NCBI GenBank assembly: GCA_020829485.1
Contig: JAIVFU010000126.1
Span: 1-16,977, forward strand
Reading direction: 5' to 3'
Length of the DNA: 16,977 bases
From: Nostoc sp. CHAB 5834
GTDB lineage: Bacteria > Cyanobacteriota > Cyanobacteriia > Cyanobacteriales > Nostocaceae
Part shown: positions 1-6,200 of the stretch, piece after piece
Numbering within the stretch: the stretch's first letter is position 1
Layout: the number at the start of each line of letters is the position of its first letter
Position numbers and translations under genes: made by a program
The notes under the pieces: model-generated
The model's database searches: none
Told to the model about the DNA's origin: nothing
Seen by the model: only the letters and a program-made list of their open reading frames with translations

Positions 1-42
1 AATTGGGTGGACTTGTACGATAGCCTCAAAGAGAAAAAGTAA
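1..42 (+). CDS. 3' end of an unidentified CDS
   Basis: The first reading frame is open from the window edge and ends NWVDLYDSLKEKK followed by TAA at 40-42. Only 13 residues are visible, too few to assign a family. The charged C-terminal tail and the strong hairpin 12 bp after the stop suggest a true gene end. It lies in the same frame as the downstream parA remnant, but several stops separate the two and no homology links them. Confidence 0.4.
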   Translation, partial: NWVDLYDSLKEKK

Positions 43-54
43 GTCCAATCATCT

Positions 55-79
55 TGTTCGCGTAATACATACGCGAACA
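55..79. terminator. 10-bp perfect inverted repeat, terminator or operator
   Basis: TGTTCGCGTA (55-64) and TACGCGAACA (70-79) are perfect inverted arms separated by ATACA. On the plus strand a T-rich stretch follows (81-96), so this may be a rho-independent terminator for the gene ending at 42. The T-tract is interrupted, and the site also lies upstream of the partition remnant, so a protein-binding operator is an equal alternative. Confidence 0.5.
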
Positions 80-216
80 CTATTTTCTTTGTTTTACCCT
101 CTATTTCTCCTTAACCGAGCAGTATTGGGATACTTGAGATACGTCCTTGCATGTCTGATTTTTATACTACCCTACAAAAAATATCCTCCTCTATTTCCGA
201 CCCTTTTTTGCGGTGA

Positions 217-411
217 CGTGTACTTAGTAAAGAAGTTTTAGATGCCCTAACTGAGCATTTTGGCTCAAAGATGTTTAAGACTGTGATTCCTGAGACGGTG
301 AAAATCCGAGAAGCACCTTCTCACGGGCAATCTATTTTTGAGTACGACCCGAACGGTGTAGGTGCTTCTTCTTATCGGGAATTAGTATCGGAGGTTTATA
401 AATGGCAGTAA
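217..411 (+). pseudogene. parA: ParA-type partition ATPase, C-terminal remnant
   Basis: The frame after the TGA at 214-216 reads RVLSKEVLDALTEHFG, then KTVIPETVKIREAPSHG and FEYDPNGVGASSYREL, ending KWQ-TAA. This is the typical ParA/Soj C-terminus: the phase after the last ATPase strand, the 'VIP..V...EAPS.G' segment and the 'YDP...GA..Y..L' end. The Walker A, A' and B regions are absent, and the DNA upstream (43-213) shows no ParA homology. The fragment could be translated only from an internal ATG at 271, giving about 46 residues. The stop overlaps the start of the next gene, as in a parA-parB-like operon, so the pair was once functional. It is a truncated relic; an active ParA must come from elsewhere in the replicon if partition still works. 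Confidence 0.75.
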
Positions 412-773
412 ATAAAAATAAGTCGCGTTCAGTTCTCGGTGCTAATCCTTTAGCAAAAGGGGTTTTTAACAAGACTGAGGTAGAAACTCAGCCTACTGAA
501 GAAATAATCAATAATCAAGAATCTAGATTCTTGATTAAAGGTGATAGAGAGGCAGTGAATCTGCGCCTACCGATCGAACAGAACGACTGGCTCAACGATC
601 TACTAAAAAAAGGTAAGCGCAAGCATGGTGCTAAAGTACCGAAGGAAGTTTGGGTGCAAGCTGCCCTGGAATTATTCCAAGCAATGCCCGTAAACTGGGA
701 GGAAATTGATTCGGAAGACAGCTTACGCGCAGCTTTATCTAATCTAGAATCTAGAATCAAGACTCTTGAATAA
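402..773 (+). CDS. Small ribbon-helix-helix-like partition partner (ParB/ParG-like)
   Basis: This is a 123-residue protein with a basic, probably disordered N-terminus (residues 1-45). A segment with a beta-strand and two helices follows: VNLRLP, then EQNDWLNDLLKK, then KEVWVQAALELF (about residues 52-93). That pattern fits a ribbon-helix-helix DNA-binding fold. The start ATG overlaps the parA remnant stop by 10 bp, the arrangement of a ParA ATPase gene and its small centromere-binding partner. Inferred role: binding a plasmid centromere and possibly repressing its own operon. The parA partner is truncated, so this may be an orphan. A 26-bp palindrome lies inside the gene and related TCTAGAATC motifs lie near its 3' end. 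A different plasmid DNA-binding protein is possible; the fold assignment is by eye. Confidence 0.6.
   Translation: MAVNKNKSRSVLGANPLAKGVFNKTEVETQPTEEIINNQESRFLIKGDREAVNLRLPIEQNDWLNDLLKKGKRKHGAKVPKEVWVQAALELFQAMPVNWEEIDSEDSLRAALSNLESRIKTLE
512..537. repeat. 26-bp perfect palindrome inside the RHH-like gene
   Basis: Each half is 13 bp; the right half (525-537) reads AGATTCTTGATTA and the left is its exact complement, with no spacer. It encodes NNQESRFLIK in the gene. A related segment near the gene's 3' end (741-770) repeats AATCTAGAATCTAGAATC and then carries TCAAGActCTTGA. Perfect symmetry of this length within coding sequence suggests a protein-binding site, perhaps a centromere or operator. 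Confidence 0.6.
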
Positions 774-859
774 AGAATATAAAATTTATTAATAATATTA
801 GGTCGAGATGCGCGATGTGAAGGTTGTGTGTAGAGGGTTAATATCTATTTGACTCAAGG

Positions 860-1285
860 CTAACTATAAAGTTTGTGATCAGGATCTAACCAAACGATGT
901 AAAAGATTTCATTAATAAAGAACCCATGCACCCTGCCGTGTTCGTTTGAGGATAGTGAAAATTGATAAGGTATGCTCACTATCTCTTCTTCCTTGGGAAA
1001 TCCAAAACATTGTTCAGTAGTATCATCCCAATCTATTGGGTGACACCGTAATGCACTACTGCGATTACTCATAAGTTCTTGAGAGGCCCAGCTAGACACA
1101 TCCCTAAGCCTTTCAAGCAGTGCTACCAAGTATGCAGCTTCTCTTCCAGCAGGTGAAAACTTGGGGTGGTCAGTTTGAAGGTATTTATATGAAAAACTCA
1201 CACCTTTCGGTGGAGTTTTAATAATACTAGGTTTTATTTCTGATGAAGACTTTTTAGGCTCAGTCTTCTTAATCTTCCTCGCCAC
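860..1285 (-). CDS. Putative toxin of a Panacea-type toxin-antitoxin pair
   Basis: A 141-residue protein with a GTG start and an AGGAG 13 bases upstream. Residues 1-27 are Lys/Ser/Pro rich and probably disordered. A compact domain follows, containing FSYKYLQTDHPKF, LLERLRDVSSWA, SSALRCHPIDWDDT and a C-terminal GRVHGFF...FYIVWLDPDHKLY. I do not recognise a named enzyme family. The short beta-rich end with conserved His, Asp and Tyr resembles small toxins or ribonucleases only loosely. The gene overlaps by 17 bp the end of a Panacea-domain gene, and such domains are known as antitoxins paired with very diverse toxins (PanTA, SocAB). The toxin role therefore rests on position, small size and translational coupling, not on seen catalytic residues. 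It could also be an unrelated conserved cyanobacterial protein. Confidence 0.55.
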   Translation of the reverse strand: MARKIKKTEPKKSSSEIKPSIIKTPPKGVSFSYKYLQTDHPKFSPAGREAAYLVALLERLRDVSSWASQELMSNRSSALRCHPIDWDDTTEQCFGFPKEEEIVSIPYQFSLSSNEHGRVHGFFINEIFYIVWLDPDHKLYS

Positions 1286-1721
1286 GGGCTTTATAATACT
1301 CCTGCATCAACTCTTTAGAAATAATCGCATTACAAGGAGCATCTTGTGGCAGTCCACCCCTTGCTATTAGCCAAGGATCTTCTTGATGAGTCATTTGTTC
1401 TAACTCATAAGCATCACAAGCGAAATAAACCTCAGCTACTTCATCAAGGAAAGCTTTAACATCCTCAGTAAATTCAGGCTCTGTGGCTTCCTCAATAATA
1501 GGTTTCCACTTAAATTGTTTGTATTCCTGATAAAGTACAGGGACTACAGGCCCATGAACCCACGCTTCAAACTCATCTTCAAATAAAGGAGCATCATGGA
1601 GTGCTAAATGCCAAGCTTGAGCGTAATAAACTAATTTCTGTAGTTTGAGGTTGCTGATGTAAGAGCCTGTTCCGTTAGCCAGGTGGATAAAGAATTTTGC
1701 CACGTCAAATACAGTAAGCAT
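1269..1721 (-). CDS. Panacea-domain (DUF4065) antitoxin-like protein
   Basis: MLTVFDVAKFFIHLA, then LKLQKLVYYAQAWHLAL, then FEDEFEAWVHGPVVPVLYQ is the diagnostic order of the Panacea/SocA-like DUF4065 domain, which neutralises partner toxins by direct binding or by delivery to proteolysis. The domain fills residues 1-105; the rest is an acidic tail. I chose the ATG at 1721 because family members begin at this motif and AGGGGG lies 8 bases upstream. The frame stays open to an ATG at 1859 (196 residues), and an ATG at 1793 lies between, so a longer N-terminus is possible. The gene precedes and overlaps the toxin-like gene, giving an antitoxin-first operon next to a partition remnant, which fits plasmid addiction. 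It could also be a prophage-type DUF4065 protein acting alone. Confidence 0.75.
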   Translation of the reverse strand: MLTVFDVAKFFIHLANGTGSYISNLKLQKLVYYAQAWHLALHDAPLFEDEFEAWVHGPVVPVLYQEYKQFKWKPIIEEATEPEFTEDVKAFLDEVAEVYFACDAYELEQMTHQEDPWLIARGGLPQDAPCNAIISKELMQEYYKARGEED

Positions 1722-1972
1722 ATCTTTTACCCCCTCTGTCTCAATCTGTTTTAATCTCTGTCTGTAATTAGCATAAAGAATTGCCTCCCTCATGTCTATG
1801 AGGATTCTTCGCTCGGCTATCTCTACATTATATAGTAATATTGTACTACATAAATTCAATAAATCAAAATTTGGGAAGTCCCCCTAGTTGGTTGCTGTTT
1901 ATAAACCCCTATAAGCCAATAAAGATAGAGAATATTAGTAAAATTGAACTAAATTTTAGGTTTTTGAGAGTC

Positions 1973-2004
1973 AAGTAAGAAAATTTTCAATTTATTTCTT
2001 ACTT
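1973..2004 (+). terminator. AT-rich hairpin followed by T-run
   Basis: AAGTAAGAAA (1973-1982) pairs perfectly with TTTCTTACTT (1995-2004) across 12 bases, and CTTTTT follows. The shape is that of a weak rho-independent terminator on the plus strand, but no plus-strand gene ends nearby. It may be a relic, or an upstream site for the minus-strand toxin-antitoxin pair. Confidence 0.3.
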
Positions 2005-2231
2005 CTTTTTAGGAAACAACCCACTAGCAATGCTTCCAAGAACCAGTGCTGTTCACTGTTCTTGCGCGGCATTGGCTTTTTCTCCTGGGGATAGCGATCG
2101 CATGGGGGACATGAATGAAGGGAGAAGAGTTTGAGAGTCTGATTACACGTAATGGCTCTTTCGTGTAATTAGAGCCGAAAAGTCTTTTCAATTCATGGAT
2201 CGCACTGGGAGCAATGCTCTAACAGTGAGGT

Positions 2232-2323
2232 GGGGAAGCAGGGGGAGAGAAAGAAATAAGTGTATTAAAGACTAATTCGGTAGTAAAAAATACTAAAAGT
2301 TTCTCTTCACTCCCCCTGCTCCC
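2232..2323. repeat. GC-rich inverted repeat
   Basis: GGGGAAGCAGGGGGAGAGAA (2232-2251) faces TTCTCTTCACTCCCCCTGCTCCC (2301-2323 region; imperfect complement) across about 50 AT-rich bases. The GCAGGGGGAG unit recurs at 3011-3030 and, inverted, at 3141-3176. It is a dispersed GC-rich repeat typical of filamentous cyanobacterial spacers. Confidence 0.5.
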
Positions 2324-2651
2324 GAAGCTCTTTTCACGATGATCTCACTTTTTCGCGTTGCTCCCTTTTAAAGTTTAGATGAACTTACTCCTTGTTTAGG
2401 CGGGGATGTCCTCAGCTTGTATTTATAAAATTTACTTATGTATTTTTGGCAAAAATCCCTATCACATAATGATTTTTCGCACAAAAAGAAAATGTGTTTT
2501 CATCAACAAACACACAGAACTCCATCTGACATAGAAACTTTAATAAGTGAAACAAATATATTCCGACAAAGGATAAAGTTAATATCATGTCAAGGGAGTG
2601 ATGTATAAGATTAGACAAAAAGCTACATATTGAAGATTTGGTGAAGCATCT

Positions 2652-3075
2652 CTCAACTCTGGGATAGGAGATTTTGGCTACGTAAACTTGGAACGAGGCA
2701 GCTTTGAACCCGTAGCTTTTTGTGCGGGATATATGCGTAGTTGTGCGTATCGTCGGAATTTCCCAAGCTAGGCACAACTTGACTTTTAGTGGGTTGCCCC
2801 TAGATGAGAAATTGCAACAAAAAAACGTCGAACCTCAGTGTGGGTTACTGGTGATTGATTTGCGGAGTGGAGATATTCTGCATTCTCTGCGAATGGAGGG
2901 GGCGGTACTGGAGTTATATGATGTGGTGGCACTTTCTGGGGTGCGCCTTCCAATGGCCATCGGCTTTAAAAGTGATGAGATTCGGCGGATGGTCAGCAAG
3001 AGGAAAAGGGGCAGGGGGCAGGGAGCGGAGGGGAAGACCGGGACGGAGAAGCTCTCTGGACTCCGCCCCGTATAA
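2652..3075 (+). pseudogene. TIGR03032-family protein, frameshifted C-terminal fragment
   Basis: From about 2655 one frame reads LNSGIGDFGYVNLERG, then SFEPVAFCAGYMR, and stops at TAG 2769-2771. The +1 frame then continues IVGISQARHN, TFSGLPLDEKL, CGLLVIDLRSGDI, LYDVVALSGV and PMAIGFKSDEIRRMVS to about 3000. Joined, these match the C-terminal third of the TIGR03032 family of cyanobacterial WD40-like conserved proteins of unknown function. A small deletion near 2735-2750 breaks the frame. The N-terminal two thirds are missing, and after residue 'MVS' the frame runs into GC-rich repeat until TAA at 3073-3075. It is a dead fragment, and it shows that the DNA just upstream of the giant gene has been rearranged. 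The family call is from memory of its motifs. Confidence 0.7.
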
Positions 3076-3180
3076 GCGTCCTTTTAGGACGGGGCTTGTA
3101 CCCATGTTCCCCCCTTCATTCCACGCAGGGGGAAAGGGCTTGCTCCCCCCGCTCCCTGCTCCTTTTCCCCCTGCCTCTTC
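3001..3180. repeat. GC-rich inverted repeat cluster
   Basis: AGGAAAAGGGGCAGGGGGCA through GGGAGCGGAGGGG (3001-3033) is mirrored by CTCCCCCCGCTCCCTGCTCC and TTTTCCCCCTGCC (3143-3175), an imperfect long inverted repeat. It shares the GCAGGGGG unit with 2232-2323. It separates the TIGR03032 fragment from the giant gene's leader. Confidence 0.55.
3070..3101. repeat. Hairpin inside the GC-rich cluster
   Basis: GTATAAGC-GTCC (3070-3081) pairs with GGAC-GGG-GCTTGTAC (3087-3101) around TTTTA, with a three-base bulge and one G-T type mismatch. It resembles the 'GTCCT..AGGACGGGGCTTG' hairpins common in cyanobacterial spacers. It may act as a terminator or mRNA-stability element, but no T-tract follows. 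Confidence 0.4.
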
Positions 3181-3268
3181 CGGTGACGATGGGATGAGTA
3201 AAAAGGGGAAATTTCCCCTTTTCAGGCAGATAAACAAGACAAAAAAATCATAAGGAGAATCAACAACA

Positions 3269-6200
3269 ATGGCTAATGCAGTTTTAAATTTATCTGACCT
3301 TAACGGGAGCAACGGCTTTGTGATTAACGGCATTGATAGATTTGACTTCTCAGGCTTTTCTGTCAGCAGTGCAGGGGATATCAACGACGACGGCTTCGAT
3401 GACCTGATTATTGGGGCAGCAAGTGCCGACCCCAACGGTGAGAATTATGCCGGGTCAAGCTACGTGGTGTTTGGCAGCAATAGTGGCTTTGATGCCCAAC
3501 TCAACCTCTCTGACCTCAATGGCAGCAATGGCTTTGTGATTAACGGCATTAATGCGGGTGACTTCTCAGGCAGATCTGTCAGCAGTGCGGGGGATATCAA
3601 CGGCGACGGCTTCGATGACCTGATTATTGGGGCATCAACTGCTCTTGGCGCACCAGTTGCCTCCCCCAACGGTCTGCTTACAGCCGGGGAGAGCTACGTG
3701 GTATTTGGCAGCAATAGTGGCTTTGATGTCCAACTCAACCTCTCTGACCTCGATGGCAGCAACGGCTTTGTGATTAACGGCATTAATGAGCTTGACTTCT
3801 CAGGCTGGTCAGTCAGCAGTGCGGGGGATGTTAATGGCGACGGCTTCGATGACCTGATTATCGGGGCAAATGGTGCCTCCCCCAACGGTCGGTTTAATGC
3901 CGGGTCAAGCTACGTGGTGTTTGGCAGCAATAGTGGCTTTGATGCCCAACTCAACCTCTCTGACCTCAATGGCAGCAACGGCTTTGTGATTAACGGCATT
4001 AATAACGGTGACTTCTCAGGGGGTTCTGTCAGCAGTGCGGGGGATATCAACGCCGACGGCTTCGATGACCTGATTATTGGGGCAGCAAGTGCCTCCCCCA
4101 ACCAGAATTCTACCGGGGAGAGCTACGTGGTCTTTGGCAGTAATAGTGGCTTTGATGCCCAACTCAACCTCTCTGACCTCAATGGCAGCAACGGCTTTGT
4201 GATTAACGGCATTGATGGGGGTGACATCTCAGGCTATTCTGTCAGCAGTGCGGGGGACATTAACGGCGATGGCTTCGATGACCTGATTATTGGGGCATCT
4301 CAGGCCGACCCCAACGGTCAGGATCGTGCCGGGGAGAGCTACGTGGTCTTTGGCAGCAATAGTGGCTTTGATGCCCAACTCAACCTCTCTGACCTCAATG
4401 GCAGCAACGGCTTTGTGATTAACGGCATTGATGCGGATGACAGATCAGGCAATTCTGTCAGCAGTGCCGGGGATATCAACGGCGACGGCTTCGATGACCT
4501 GATTATCGGGGCAACAGGTGCCAACCCCAACGGTGAGAATTATGCCGGGTCAAGCTACGTGGTCTTTGGCAGCAATAGTGGCTTTGATGCCCAACTCAAC
4601 CTCTCTGACCTCAATGGTAGCAATGGCTTTGTGATTAACGGCATTAATGCGGGTGACGGATTAGGCAGGTCTGTCAGCAGTGCGGGGGATATCAACGGCG
4701 ACGGCTTCGATGACCTGATTATCGGGGCAACAGGTGCCAACCCCAACGGTCAGGATCGTGCCGGGTCAAGCTACGTGGTCTTTGGTTTTGCATCTTCCAC
4801 ACCTACTAATGAACCTCCTGTTGCGGTTAATGACAGCGCTACCACCGACGAAGATACTGCTGTTAACATAGAGGTTTTAGCCAACGATCGCAACTCTCTA
4901 ACGGTGTCGGCTGTCGATGGTAATACAATTGCTGTTGGCACTGCCATTCCCCTGAGTTCTGGTGCCTTAGTTACCCTGAATGCTGATGGCAGTTTGACCT
5001 ATGACCCCAATGCTTCATTTGAAAGTTTGGCTGTCGATGAAAGAGCCACTGACAGCTTTACATACACTATCAGTAATGGTAGCTTGACTAATACAGCCAG
5101 CGTCAACTTGACCATTAACGGAGTCAATGACGCACCCAAGGTTATTTCAGATTTTAACCTCTCTGACCTCAATGGCAGCAACGGCTTTGTGATTAACGGC
5201 ATTGATGCTTATGACAACTCAGGCATTTCTGTCAGCAGTGCGGGGGATGTTAATGGCGACGGCTTCGATGACCTGATTATCGGGGCATCTCAGGCCGACC
5301 CCAACGGTCAGGATCGTGCCGGGGAGAGCTACGTGGTATTTGGCAGCAATAGTGGCTTTGAAGCCCAACTCAACCTCTCTGACCTCAATGGCAGCAACGG
5401 CTTTGTGATTAACGGCATTGATGCGAATGACTACTCAGGCAATTCTGTTAGCAGTGCGGGAGACATCAACGGCGACGGCTTTGATGACCTGATTATTGGC
5501 GCACCAGTTGCCTCCCCCAACGGTCAGTTTGCTGCCGGGTCAAGCTACGTGGTGTTTGGCAGCAATAGTGTCTTTGATGCCCAACTCAACCTCTCTAACC
5601 TCAATGGCAGCAACGGCTTTGTGATTAACGGCATTGATTATAATGACAGATCAGGCAGGTCTGTCAGCAGTGCGGGAGACATCAACGGCGACGGCTTCGA
5701 TGACCTGATTATCGGCGCACCTGGTGCCGACCCCAACGGTCAGTTTTCTGCCGGGTCAAGCTACGTGGTGTTTGGCAGCAATAGTGGCTTTGATGCCCAA
5801 CTCAACCTCTCGTCCCTTAATGGCAGCAACGGCTTTGTGATTAACGGCATTACTGACAACTTCTCAGGCAATTCTGTCAGCAGTGCGGGGGATATCAACG
5901 GCGACGGCTTCGATGACCTGATTATCGGGGCAGTATATGACTCCCCCAACGGTCAGTTTTCTGCCGGGTCAAGCTACGTGGTGTTTGGCAGCAATAGTGG
6001 CTTTGATGCCCAACTCAACCTCTCGTCCCTTAATGGCAGCAATGGCTTTGTGATTAACGGCATTGATCGATTTGACAGATCAGGCAATTCTGTCAGCAGT
6101 GCGGGGGATATCAACGGCGACGGCTTCGATGACCTGATTATCGGGGCAATATTTGCCTCCCCCTCCCCCAACGGTCAGTATTCTGCCGGGGAAAGCTACG

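Larger units (their letters stand above)
1860..2640. other. Non-coding, hairpin-rich stretch
   Basis: No convincing gene is seen on either strand in these 780 bases. They hold an AT-rich inverted repeat (1973-2004), a bulged hairpin AGAACCAGTG/CACTGTTCT (2039-2062) resembling CAGTGAACAG-type cyanobacterial repeats, a HIP1 octamer (2094-2101), two interleaved inverted repeats (2142-2176), a GAAAAGTCTTTTC near-palindrome, and a GC-rich inverted repeat (2232-2323). The AT-rich 2430-2640 part shows nothing recognisable. It looks like decayed intergenic DNA. Confidence 0.6.

Noticed and set aside
2142..2176. True H-type pseudoknot or riboswitch
   Set aside because: The third loop would be one base across an 8-bp stem, which is sterically unlikely, and no gene follows within riboswitch distance. 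Kept only as a two-state hairpin observation.
2436..2777. Minus-strand 113-codon frame
   Set aside because: It runs antisense over the TIGR03032 remnant, has no recognisable domain or Shine-Dalgarno and an AT-driven hydrophobic composition.
2855..3435. Frames on both strands across the GC-rich repeat cluster
   Set aside because: Gly/Arg/Pro-rich translations come from the G-tract repeats, and the frames run into the giant gene out of frame.
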